NCBI RefSeq assembly: GCF_029542085.1
Contig: NZ_CP107036.1
Coordinates: 6,138,001-6,202,000, forward strand
Direction: 5' to 3'
Length of the DNA: 64,000 nt
Origin: Sphingobacterium sp. ML3W
GTDB lineage: Bacteria; Bacteroidota; Bacteroidia; Sphingobacteriales; Sphingobacteriaceae
In this document: positions 55,085-62,846 of the stretch, piece after piece
Numbering within the stretch: the first letter of the stretch is position 1
How the letters are laid out: every line of letters starts with the position of its first letter
Program-made: the position numbers and the translations under genes
The notes under the pieces: generated by a model
What the model was told of the DNA's origin: nothing
Database searches by the model: none
The model's input: only the letters and a program-made list of their open reading frames with translations

Positions 55085-55291
55085 GAATATGAATTGAAAG
55101 CAGATGAACATGTTTAATGTATGGCGTCTTAGCGTCGAACAGTATATATAATATATGCTATGACAAACAACCATATATAAAGGATATTGGTTGCTCATTA
55201 TTCTTACATGTTCATTGCTTTCAATTTCTATAAATCTAAGTGGTTAAATACGGCGTGTGTAGAGCATACGAGAAATAGAAACTTTAGAGAG

Positions 55292-55525
55292 ATGAATGTC
55301 CCATTGACGAATGATATCCTTCAAGACTTAAAATGTAAAGGCTATAATATACTTAAGTCTGAGAATACTGTGGAAGATACGAATCAGTATTTTGTTCCGA
55401 TAAAAGTAAATGATTTGTGGGGATTTCTGGAGGAGTTTAACAAAGATTCTGCAACAATAGTGGTCGAAGATATCCTCCATGTTTCTGAGGGAGCCTTGGA
55501 AGGTAAATTTATTAGGGTATTTTGA
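55292..55525 (+). CDS. Small hypothetical protein
   Basis: A 77-residue protein starting at 55292 (MNVPLTNDILQDLKCKGYN), preceded by TTAGAGAG. The longer frame from 55187 adds 35 residues that do not look like a domain. The sequence is soluble and acidic, with VPIKVNDLWGFLEEFNKDSATIVVEDIL. I recognise no family. A terminator follows at 55622-55650. It may belong to the phage-like segment upstream, but there is no direct sign of this. Confidence 0.55.
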   Translation: MNVPLTNDILQDLKCKGYNILKSENTVEDTNQYFVPIKVNDLWGFLEEFNKDSATIVVEDILHVSEGALEGKFIRVF

Positions 55526-55621
55526 ACTTAATCTAATTTCAAGTATAGATCTGGGATCGTACCGTGGAGATAGACTGTTCATAGGGGTTGCCATTTACTA
55601 ATCCATCATATGTTTATTTTT

Positions 55622-55650
55622 AAGGCCAGGTTGAAGAACCTGGCTTTTTG
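55622..55650 (+). terminator. Rho-independent terminator
   Basis: GCCAGGTT (55625-55632) and AACCTGGC (55637-55644) with a GAAG tetraloop are followed by TTTTT. The stem extends by AAG/TTT. The remaining gap to 55883 holds only a 38-codon fragment without an ATG at 55673-55788 (IEQLKNAYREMQTKLAKNRG), possibly a remnant. Confidence 0.85.
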
Positions 55651-55883
55651 TGTTTAAATGAATATAAAATAAGCTCTCCAAATAGCAAAAGCGAACCTTC
55701 CAAGAATTGAACAATTGAAAAATGCTTATCGAGAGATGCAAACAAAATTGGCGAAAAATAGGGGGACGAGCCCATATGCTATATAATCTTTGTAGATTCT
55801 TGTCTGGAACCCTGCGAACGGACTAATAAAATTTTATCCTGCCAGTAATTAAACTTATTAATAGTCTGATATGAGATGTTGTG

Positions 55884-56978
55884 CTACTTAGTTTTGTCGT
55901 TTTTGGTTTGTAACAGAGCAATAAACTTCTCATAACCTTCCGCTTTCATTTGATCTTTTGGGATAAAGCGTAGTGAAGCACTGTTGATACAATAACGTAG
56001 TCCGCCTTGTTCAGTTGGGCCATCATTAAAAACATGACCTAAATGAGCGTCACCTGTTTTGCTTCTCACTTCAGTTCTATTCATCCCAAAAGACCTATCG
56101 CTTTTTTCGGCAACCAGGCGATCATTGATCGGTTTAGAAAAGCTTGGCCATCCGCAATCGGATTCAAACTTATCGGTAGAAATAAACAGGGGCTCGCCAG
56201 TGGTAACGTCAACATAAATACCTTCCCGAAATTCATTCCAATAAGCATTGTCAAAAGCCCTTTCAGTAGCATTGTTTTGAGTAACATCATATTGTAATGG
56301 AGTCAGCTCCTTTTTCAGTGTTTTTTTGTCCACTTTATTGTATTTAGCAGGTTTAGGATTTGCCTGTCGCGCTTTCTTAAATAGGTCAGCAGGAATATGG
56401 CAGTAACCCTGAGGATTTTTCTCTAAATAATTTTGATGATAATTTTCAGCAGTATAGAAATTCCGTAGAGGGCCAATTTCTACAACAAGCTTTGAACTGT
56501 AGTTCTTTGCAAGCTGTCCAATCTCTTCCCGGATCGTTTTTTCATCCTCTTTCTTTGTAAAGTAAATCCCTGTCCGATATTGTGTGCCGATATCATTACC
56601 TTGTTTATCCATGCTTGTCGGGTCAATTGTTTTAAAGTATAAGCCGATCAACAATTTCAAATCAACTACAGTAGGATCATAATCGACTTTCACGGCTTCT
56701 ACAAACCCCGTATTGCCCGTTGAGACCTGTTCATAGGTCGGTTTGGCAAGATTCCCATTCGCATACCCAACTTCGGTAGCTATTACACCTCTTATTTGTT
56801 TGAAGTAATGTTCTGTCCCCCAAAAGCAGCCCCCTGCAAAGTAGATTTCGTTAGTTTGACTGTTGTGAGGTGAGTTCTTTTCTGGAGCTGATGCTTTTTC
56901 TTCTCCTTGTGAAAAGCCTATTTTGACTATTGCCAAGCCTATAAAGGCAAGTATAGTGATGGTCCATATAATTTTCAT
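55884..56978 (-). CDS. msrAB: Methionine sulfoxide reductase MsrA-MsrB fusion
   Basis: A 364-residue exported bifunctional repair enzyme. An N-terminal hydrophobic segment (IIWTITILAFIGLAIVKIGF) targets it to the envelope. The MsrA domain (about 43-205) has FAGGCFWG with catalytic Cys51 and reduces the S-epimer of methionine sulfoxide. The MsrB domain (about 222-345) has SDCGWPSF with Cys274 and GLRYCINSASLRF with catalytic Cys329, and reduces the R-epimer. The usual structural zinc CxxC pairs of MsrB are absent. It is the last gene of an operon with an ECF sigma factor, an anti-sigma factor and a DUF417 membrane protein. Confidence 0.93.
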   Translation of the reverse strand: MKIIWTITILAFIGLAIVKIGFSQGEEKASAPEKNSPHNSQTNEIYFAGGCFWGTEHYFKQIRGVIATEVGYANGNLAKPTYEQVSTGNTGFVEAVKVDYDPTVVDLKLLIGLYFKTIDPTSMDKQGNDIGTQYRTGIYFTKKEDEKTIREEIGQLAKNYSSKLVVEIGPLRNFYTAENYHQNYLEKNPQGYCHIPADLFKKARQANPKPAKYNKVDKKTLKKELTPLQYDVTQNNATERAFDNAYWNEFREGIYVDVTTGEPLFISTDKFESDCGWPSFSKPINDRLVAEKSDRSFGMNRTEVRSKTGDAHLGHVFNDGPTEQGGLRYCINSASLRFIPKDQMKAEGYEKFIALLQTKNDKTK

Positions 56979-56984
56979 GATCTT

Positions 56985-57431
56985 TTATTTTTTAGCGGAT
57001 TGCAATAAATTGATTCCAAATCCAAGAAATAGTATATCCTTGAGGATAAAGAAGTCCGTCACAGGAATTCCGTCCACATGTTTGAACATATTTGGTGTTG
57101 TAAAAAGATAACTTAAAGTCATCATAAAAATAATACATACCCCAATTCCGGTGTATCGTCTCAATTGCTTAAATTTTAAACTCAGCAAAAGAAGTATAGC
57201 AACAGCTATTTCAACAATACCAACAATATTGGACACCATTTGTTCACTCCATAGTTTGTATAACCAGGAAGAGAGTGGGTGATTCGCTATCAATGGCTTT
57301 ATGGCCACCGCTTCAGTTGGGGTGAATTTGAAAATTCCGAGCCAAAGAAGAATGGAGACTATGCCAAATGTGGAAATGTAAAAGCCCCATTGCGATGGGG
57401 AGGAATTTTTTGTTTGCGTTATGAGATGCAT
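56985..57431 (-). CDS. DUF417 (YkgB-like) membrane protein
   Basis: A 148-residue integral membrane protein with four helices (ISTFGIVSILLWLGIFKF, VSNIVGIVEIAVAILLLLSL, GIGVCIIFMMTLSYLFTT, DILFLGFGINLL). The IFKFTPTEAVAIKPLIANHPLSSWLY segment is the DUF417 signature. The family belongs to the DoxX-like membrane proteins and is often seen with redox-stress genes. It ends six bases before the msrAB start, so co-translation and a role in supplying reductant or handling reactive chlorine is a reasonable inference. Confidence 0.85.
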   Translation of the reverse strand: MHLITQTKNSSPSQWGFYISTFGIVSILLWLGIFKFTPTEAVAIKPLIANHPLSSWLYKLWSEQMVSNIVGIVEIAVAILLLLSLKFKQLRRYTGIGVCIIFMMTLSYLFTTPNMFKHVDGIPVTDFFILKDILFLGFGINLLQSAKK

Positions 57432-57508
57432 TTTTCTAAAATTTTAATTTGTACTCACTGTTTCCCTTTTAGTAGTATACACATCAAAATCCTGACAAAA
57501 AAATCTTT

Positions 57509-57778
57509 TTATTTTAACTTGTCTTTTAATTTATCTTTAAAGAGCTCTAGTTCATTTTTACTGAATTTTTCAGGAGAATCTTGTGTGAATATATTTTTCA
57601 TCATACTTTCCATTGCATGTACTTTGCGGTTATAGGCACTGCACCACTTACAGATTGTAAGATGTACCCTTAAGCGTATTTTTTGGACAAATGGAATCTC
57701 ACCAGCATTTTGCTGTTCGATAAGCAGTGTTGCTTGTTTGCAGGGCATTACCAATATATGAATGAGTCGTTTTATCAT
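57509..57778 (-). CDS. Zinc-finger-like anti-sigma factor
   Basis: An 89-residue soluble protein with a ZAS-like metal site: Cys13 in MPCKQATLL, and His39, Cys43 and Cys46 in VHLTICKWC (H-x3-C-x2-C). Such HC2-type proteins hold ECF sigma factors and often release them when the cysteines are oxidised. It follows the sigma gene by 11 bases. No membrane helix follows the finger, unlike most members, which suggests a cytoplasmic redox-sensing form such as RsrA or ChrR. Confidence 0.8.
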   Translation of the reverse strand: MIKRLIHILVMPCKQATLLIEQQNAGEIPFVQKIRLRVHLTICKWCSAYNRKVHAMESMMKNIFTQDSPEKFSKNELELFKDKLKDKLK

Positions 57779-57789
57779 TGCTTACGAAA

Positions 57790-58341
57790 TCATGAGATAT
57801 TAAACCAATTAAATTCCAGGCACTCCCGAAGCTGCATACGACTTCGTTGGAGGATTTTCCATAAATTAGTTGTCGTAACGCCAGTTTCCTGACAAACGCT
57901 AGCCACTTTTTTTTCTTCTAAATAATAGAGCTTTACTGGGATAAGCCATTTTAAGGGTAATTTGTCCAGACACTCAGCCATTACGCTATTAAAATCGCTG
58001 TTGTCAAGGAGGTTGTCGTCTTTTTCATTCCAGTCTTGTAGAATATCATCATGCTTCCATGATCCTTCTCTATCAAAATAATGATCTAGTGGAATATTTC
58101 CTGTATGTCGGTACTTTTTACGGTAAAACTCAGCGACTTTATTTTTGAGAATAGCCATTAACCAAGTCTTTACACTGCTCCGCCCCTGAAAAGAATGGTA
58201 TGATTCGAATGCAGATATAAATACATTTTGGACTATATCTTCCGCATCTTGTCGGTCAGAAAGCAAAAAAAGAGCGCTATTGAGAAGTGTATCACTATAG
58301 GTATCAATCCATTGTTGTATATGTTCTGAGCGCTTGTCCAT
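57790..58341 (-). CDS. ECF RNA polymerase sigma factor
   Basis: A 183-residue sigma factor. Region 2 is at about 10-80 (LLSDRQDAEDIVQNVFISAFESYHSF and SVKTWLMAILKNKVAEFYRKKY). Region 4 is at about 125-178 (LDKLPLKWLIPVKLYYLEEKKVASVCQETGVTTTNLWKILQRSRMQLRECL). It is the first gene of the anti-sigma/DUF417/msrAB operon and probably autoregulates it in response to oxidation of envelope or thiol targets. No conserved ECF promoter motif was identified upstream. Confidence 0.9.
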   Translation of the reverse strand: MDKRSEHIQQWIDTYSDTLLNSALFLLSDRQDAEDIVQNVFISAFESYHSFQGRSSVKTWLMAILKNKVAEFYRKKYRHTGNIPLDHYFDREGSWKHDDILQDWNEKDDNLLDNSDFNSVMAECLDKLPLKWLIPVKLYYLEEKKVASVCQETGVTTTNLWKILQRSRMQLRECLEFNWFNIS

Positions 58342-58424
58342 GTAGTCAATTATAACCCTATAAAATTAGAAATAGTTTTTTGATACTTCCTATCTAATCA
58401 GAATTGATTACTGCTATCAAAGGA

Positions 58425-58825
58425 TCAGCTCCCTAGAAATTGAACCATAATCACTAAAAGCACAATGAAAAGAGAGCAAATGACAGTAATTGAAAGGATA
58501 TACTGTTTTTTATTCCTTTTTATGAAGAAGCTGTTCGCTTTCCAAATAAAAAATATATAAGCAAGTAAAGGATAAGCTATACTAAAGATCTTCAGCCAAT
58601 GTGAACTGATAGCGGAGAGAAGGAAGAGGGAAATCAGCAAATATGAAACCGCCAGTGATACATGAAATTTTCTGAAATATGGGATAAAAGCCTTTAATCA
58701 AATTGCTGCTTTTCTGTTGGTGAAAGTGTGTTGTATCCAGAAAGTGATGAGCCTGCATTTTTCTCGGTGACTAGAAAAGCTACTGTCGCCAACATTGCGC
58801 TTAATACTAAAACCAAAATAATCAT
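58425..58825 (-). pseudogene. DUF3784 family membrane protein, frameshifted
   Basis: Two frames together make one DUF3784-like protein of about 133 residues. Part 1 (58825-58694) starts MIILVLVLSAMLATVAFLVT and contains the family signature SGYNTLSPTEKQQFD before a TAA. Part 2 (58697-58425) continues LKAFIPYFRKFHVSLAVSY and then two more helices (YPLLAYIFFIWK, ILSITVICSLFIVLLVIM). Adding one T at GATTAAAG near 58695 would restore the frame. The family has no known function. Either a recent mutation or a sequencing error could explain the break. Confidence 0.75.
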
Positions 58826-58890
58826 CTGTTAAAAACTGTTTTTTGAGATCGTATTCTGTCTATTTTCTATTGAAATCTTTCTTTGTTTCT

Positions 58891-59973
58891 TTAGTTCCAT
58901 TTTCTGTAATTCTTGGGGATTAAAGGAACCCCTTTTGGAAAATAAAGCCCGTTAAAATCGAAGTAAAAAAAAGTTCCGGTTTCCGCATGTCTTATTTGTA
59001 AAAGTGCTTTTAGACCTTGATGTGTACTGATATACCTGTAGTCGAAGTGGTCATTTCCTAAGACAGGAGCGTTTGCTTGCCGCGTATCGACAAGTACCAA
59101 TTGTGTCTGATCATCTTTTGCCGGTATTAAGCTAAATTCCTCGTTCAGTATAATTGTTTTATCTTGAGGGGTGATTATCTGGTTTTCTAGGTTTGGTGGA
59201 GGCATCATACTACCCCGTAGTTCAATTTCATGATTGAATAGTTTTTTGATTGCTACATTCTGGTAAGCTGTATTGCCTAATTTTTTAAAATGTATATCAT
59301 AGACTTCGACCATTTGGCTAGATTCTGGAATACCATATTTTTGACCGAAAGTACGTTGGATCGCATTTTTGTTGCCCAAAACAAAGCCAACCAAGGTTAT
59401 GGGGGCATCTTCATTTATTCGGTATACGAGATCAAAACTTTCAAAATTCGGTAAGGAATTTATGTGAGTAAAGTTGTTGTCGGCACTTAAAACATCGTAG
59501 GTTTCATCCGTTTTTAGCGCCCAGATATATTGCTTGCCATCCAAGCTTGCGTTGTCCCAAGCGTCATGATTTGGTTCAATTTTTTGGTATCGAGTTGTTA
59601 GCTGTATAAGAGGACTTCCAGGCTTTAAGAGAGCTGAGTTTCCATCCACTTCAAAGTGATAATAACTGTCTTTGTTGATTTTCAAACGGCCACATGCACT
59701 ATCAAAATGCCCAGAAAACTGTTCCTGCCCTGAGTGGGCATCAACAACAGCATCTTCCTTTTCATTTTTCGGGATGATATAACTACAGAAATCTCCAATG
59801 ACATAATATCTGTTCGGGCCATCCACTAGAGCTTCCGGATATATACGTTCTGCCGTGGATACATCCATTAAACCCAATTTATCGTCAAATTTGAACGGAA
59901 TAATTTGGGGTCGGTCTTGAGCAGATACAAGTAGTTGTATGGAAAAGAGAACACAAGTGAAAATAAATTTCAT
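58891..59973 (-). CDS. Exported protein of unknown function
   Basis: A 360-residue protein with a Sec signal peptide (FIFTCVLFSIQLLVSA/QDRP) and no lipobox. The mature part is beta-rich, with FKFDDKLGLMDVSTAERIYPEAL at its start, similar in style to a WG-type repeat (GLMDVSTAERIYPE). The rest is unrecognised, including TLVGFVLGNKNAIQRTFGQK and ELRGSMMPPPN. It is monocistronic on the minus strand and is preceded by an 18-bp inverted repeat. Confidence 0.72.
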   Translation of the reverse strand: MKFIFTCVLFSIQLLVSAQDRPQIIPFKFDDKLGLMDVSTAERIYPEALVDGPNRYYVIGDFCSYIIPKNEKEDAVVDAHSGQEQFSGHFDSACGRLKINKDSYYHFEVDGNSALLKPGSPLIQLTTRYQKIEPNHDAWDNASLDGKQYIWALKTDETYDVLSADNNFTHINSLPNFESFDLVYRINEDAPITLVGFVLGNKNAIQRTFGQKYGIPESSQMVEVYDIHFKKLGNTAYQNVAIKKLFNHEIELRGSMMPPPNLENQIITPQDKTIILNEEFSLIPAKDDQTQLVLVDTRQANAPVLGNDHFDYRYISTHQGLKALLQIRHAETGTFFYFDFNGLYFPKGVPLIPKNYRKWN

Positions 59974-60015
59974 GATAAATTTACGTTTAACAATGGCATC
60001 GATGACGATTGATTC

Positions 60016-60067
60016 GAACCTTAATACTTGAATTTACAAAAATAAATTTATTCAAGTATTAAGGTTC
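60016..60067. repeat. 18-bp inverted repeat upstream of the exported protein gene
   Basis: Perfect arms GAACCTTAATACTTGAAT (60016-60033) and ATTCAAGTATTAAGGTTC (60050-60067) with a 16-nt loop. It lies between the small membrane protein gene (60133) and the exported protein gene (start 59973) on the minus strand. It may end transcription of the first, but there is no T run. Confidence 0.6.
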
Positions 60068-60132
60068 TGTTGTGTACCTACGCACTCTTTCGTTTTTTAT
60101 ATCCAAAAAACAGCTATTGTAGAAGAAGACTT

Positions 60133-60312
60133 TTATTTTTCAAAAAGCCATTTTATGCCTACAACTAACATAATGATAACGGCAATAATATATTTTATTT
60201 TAATTGCCTGTTGTTTTCTATAGGCGATGTAAATCCCCAGTGCCATGATAAGGGCAAATCCAATAATGACCCATCCAAAAGAGAAGCTGTTTCCGAGTTG
60301 AATATTGATCAT
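60133..60312 (-). CDS. Small membrane protein (59 aa)
   Basis: A 59-residue protein read from ATG at 60312 to TAA at 60133. It has two membrane helices (GWVIIGFALIMALGIYIAY and YIIAVIIMLVVGIKWLF) joined by a short basic loop (RKQQAIKIK), with a short acidic/basic tail (FEK). I recognise no family. The coding frame, clean start and balanced two-helix layout make it a probable real gene. It lies 48 bases after the lipoprotein gene at 60361 on the same strand. Confidence 0.6.
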   Translation of the reverse strand: MINIQLGNSFSFGWVIIGFALIMALGIYIAYRKQQAIKIKYIIAVIIMLVVGIKWLFEK

Positions 60313-60360
60313 GTTTTTAGTTTTTATTAACGAGTTTGATCGGGTTTATAAGATGATTTT

Positions 60361-60864
60361 TTAGTCCTTTTCAAAGGTTACGTCAGTTATTTTATAGTTG
60401 AAATTGTTTTTGTCCTGTTCATCTTCAGGTTTTTCCAATTCACTGTAATGTACGGTGCCCGTCATTTTAAATGTGGTATGCGTGTCGAGATTGATCTTCT
60501 CCCCATTTTTATCAATGACATGGAAATTTTTTAGTGTATAGTTTTTTTGATCTGCGGGGAGTTCAAATAGAACGCTGTTTTTTTCTGTCCCAACAGGTAA
60601 TATGACACTGAATGCTGTAAATTTCTCAGAACTGATTGCATGAGGTTTTACAACAAAATTCATCGCCATGGTCTTCGATTTGCCTGATGAAAAGGTAAAG
60701 GAGGGAGCATCAAATTCACCGGTTAATTCGATGGTTTTATTCTGATTGTCATAGTTGGATTCCATTGCTTTAATAGTATCTACTGATGTTCCATTACATG
60801 ATGATAAGGACATTAAGCCTATGGCGGACAATAGTAGGGCGGGGATTATGTTTTGTGTTTTCAT
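60361..60864 (-). CDS. Lipoprotein of unknown function
   Basis: A 167-residue lipoprotein (SLSSC, Cys23, then NGT). The mature part is a beta-sandwich-like domain with LTGEFDAPSFTFSSG, VILPVGTEKNSVLFELPAD and FKMTGTVHYSELEK, ending in a lysine/aspartate-rich stretch. No catalytic motif is seen. It is probably transcribed with the 59-residue membrane protein. Upstream at 60967-60999 a direct repeat with 21-bp spacing may bind its regulator. Confidence 0.72.
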   Translation of the reverse strand: MKTQNIIPALLLSAIGLMSLSSCNGTSVDTIKAMESNYDNQNKTIELTGEFDAPSFTFSSGKSKTMAMNFVVKPHAISSEKFTAFSVILPVGTEKNSVLFELPADQKNYTLKNFHVIDKNGEKINLDTHTTFKMTGTVHYSELEKPEDEQDKNNFNYKITDVTFEKD

Positions 60865-60966
60865 TGGATCTTTTTATTAGTTTATACTCAAGATGATTTC
60901 ATCCGAATCTTTTCTTCTTTATTTTTTTATAAAAATACAATAGAATCTGTTATGCTTTATCGCAGG

Positions 60967-60999
60967 ATTTAAATCCGTTGACAATGAATTTAAATCCGT
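60967..60999. promoter_or_regulatory. Direct repeat with 21-bp period
   Basis: ATTTAAATCCGT occurs at 60967-60978 and again at 60988-60999, start to start 21 bases, two helical turns. The first copy is also part of a perfect palindrome GGATTTAAATCC (60965-60976). It lies about 100 bases upstream of the lipoprotein start at 60864. The rest of the 60865-61212 gap holds a terminator and no gene. Confidence 0.45.
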
Positions 61000-61122
61000 A
61001 TGCTCTTCTGCTTTTTTCGTCTTTTACATGATTCGTTGTCCGCTACATCAGTACTTTTATTAGGGGAGATGGTGTATGGGTATTTATGTATAAAAAAGGG
61101 CCGGTTTAGAAAGCTGAGATGG

Positions 61123-61153
61123 AAAAAGGGCTACCTCATCAGGCAGCTCTTTC
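61123..61153 (-). terminator. Probable terminator of the oxidoreductase operon
   Basis: On the minus strand AAAGAGCTGCCT and AGGTAGCCCTTT pair around GATG with one mismatch and one G-U pair, ending in a T run. It lies 59 bases after the DUF1772 stop. Confidence 0.6.
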
Positions 61154-61212
61154 AAGGAATTACAACGTAGCTTGGAATAATATGGAAGGACATATGCCTT
61201 TTTGGTGTGTCG

Positions 61213-61710
61213 TTAATCTTTGGATTTGAAAAATATAAGACTGATAATTAAACAGACTAAGGTTATGAAGGAGAACGTAGTTCGCAGATTATTCCAGAAT
61301 ACCCAAGGTTCCTCGATAAGGAGACGCATTCGATGTAAAGCATCTGACGTTGCATCTGTAATATCTAATGTATCCAATTGATTGTTTAGTGGAACATTCT
61401 TTGCAGCTGTAATAATAAATACACCGATAATATAACTTGCACATGCAACTGCGATCAAATAGAACTTTGGAGAAGATAAATCGAAATACATCACAGATGA
61501 AGCAATTAACAATAACGGTGCTCCTAAAAAACAGGAATAAAATATCGGATTTAAAATTTCTCGGTTGATATTTTGCATTGCCATCAAATAACCCCTGTCA
61601 TCCAGTTTGTGAAGCCCCAGATTGACGGAAAACGTATAGGCAAAAAAGAGCCCGGATATTAATGCTGATGTTATCACAGCAGAAGCTAAAGTGATTTCTT
61701 GTAGTTTCAT
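61213..61710 (-). CDS. DUF1772 (anthrone-oxygenase-like) membrane protein
   Basis: A 165-residue membrane protein with four helices. The start at 61710 (MKLQEITLASAVITSALISG) is preferred over 61749, whose extra residues are polar. GLFFAYTFSVNLGL and DDRGYLMAMQNINREILNPIF are family hallmarks, as is ITAAKNVPLNNQLD. Fungal relatives act on anthrones, but bacterial members have no proven reaction. It follows the FAD monooxygenase gene by 38 bases on the same strand. Confidence 0.85.
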   Translation of the reverse strand: MKLQEITLASAVITSALISGLFFAYTFSVNLGLHKLDDRGYLMAMQNINREILNPIFYSCFLGAPLLLIASSVMYFDLSSPKFYLIAVACASYIIGVFIITAAKNVPLNNQLDTLDITDATSDALHRMRLLIEEPWVFWNNLRTTFSFITLVCLIISLIFFKSKD

Positions 61711-61748
61711 TGGTGGTAAGTTTATTTTTAATCTTGACCTAGATAACA

Positions 61749-62837
61749 TTACAAGAGGCTTAATGTTTTTACGAGCTCCCTTGCTGCTGCGCTTCCTGCA
61801 CGGTTGGCTCCGATTGTGGAGGCGGAAGGGCCGTAACCGACCAGATGAATTCGGGGTTCTTTGGCGACCATTGTGGCCAGTCTTCCATCCATTAAGATGC
61901 CTCCATTTTCTTCCCTAGGTAGCACAGCATCTAAATGTTCCAATGCACTTTTGAAACCCGTATTCCAAAGGATAATATCTGCTTTTTCTTCCCTGCCATC
62001 TTCCCATTTCACACCAGTTTCAGTGATCTCACTAAACATGGGAAGTCGTGTGAGTGCCCCTCGTTTTTCCATCGCCCGGATTTCTGGTGAATAAGGCAGG
62101 CCAGTAACGGATACAACTGATAGCGGTGGTAACCCTTGCCGCACACGCTCCTCCACCATAGCAACCGCATTGTGACCAGCCATATCATCAAAAGGACCTT
62201 CACGAAATAGTGGGGGACGTCGTGTGACCCATGTTGTTGTAGTCACTTCCGAAATCTGATCCAACAATTGGATGGCAGATATTCCGCCACCGACTATAAT
62301 AACGTGCTTGTTTCTGAAATAGTCCGCTGTTTTGAAATCTTTTGTATGAAGCTGCTCTCCTTGAAATAGTGATGCCCCTGGGTAGAAAGGAATATAAGGA
62401 TTCCCCCAGGTACCCGTGGCGTTAATAATGCCCGCTGCGGAAAACAAAGTTTCAGTAGTATCTATATGAAAACGTTGTCCATGCGAGGATACCTTATCAA
62501 CTTTAAGTGGTCGATAAACTTCTAGTCCATACCTTTTTTCATAGAGATCGAAATAATGCGGAACAGCTATATTCGCCTGCACCTCGGTCTCATTGTTTGT
62601 CAATGTTTCTTCAAATGACATACCCGGTAGGTCATGGATTTTGTTAACTGTACTTAGTGTGAGCGAAGACCAGCGAAATTGCCAAGCACCACCAGGAGCA
62701 GGGGCTTCATCCAAAATAATGAAGTCCCGATTAATCTCCAATCCCAATTTCTTTAAATGATAAGCAGAAGAAAGCCCGGCTTGTCCTGCACCGATTATCG
62801 CAATTTTGGTTTTGTAACGAATATTGTTTATCATCAA
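61749..62837 (-). CDS. FAD-dependent monooxygenase/NAD(P)-binding oxidoreductase
   Basis: A 362-residue flavoprotein of the flavin-containing monooxygenase type. The FAD Rossmann motif IGAGQAGLSSAYHL is near 15-28, GGAWQFRWSSLTL near 50, and the second nucleotide-binding motif VGGGISAIQLLDQ near 180. INATGTWGNPYIP and LWNTGFKSALEHLD complete the fold. The family hydroxylates small nucleophiles or works as a Baeyer-Villiger-like enzyme, and the substrate is unknown. It starts nine bases after the LLM oxidoreductase gene, with which it may share a pathway. Confidence 0.88.
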   Translation of the reverse strand: MMINNIRYKTKIAIIGAGQAGLSSAYHLKKLGLEINRDFIILDEAPAPGGAWQFRWSSLTLSTVNKIHDLPGMSFEETLTNNETEVQANIAVPHYFDLYEKRYGLEVYRPLKVDKVSSHGQRFHIDTTETLFSAAGIINATGTWGNPYIPFYPGASLFQGEQLHTKDFKTADYFRNKHVIIVGGGISAIQLLDQISEVTTTTWVTRRPPLFREGPFDDMAGHNAVAMVEERVRQGLPPLSVVSVTGLPYSPEIRAMEKRGALTRLPMFSEITETGVKWEDGREEKADIILWNTGFKSALEHLDAVLPREENGGILMDGRLATMVAKEPRIHLVGYGPSASTIGANRAGSAAARELVKTLSLL

Positions 62838-62846
62838 TTAGGATAT

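Noticed and set aside
57683..57892. 69-codon plus-strand frame across the sigma/anti-sigma junction
   Set aside because: It is antisense to two supported genes and has no features of its own.
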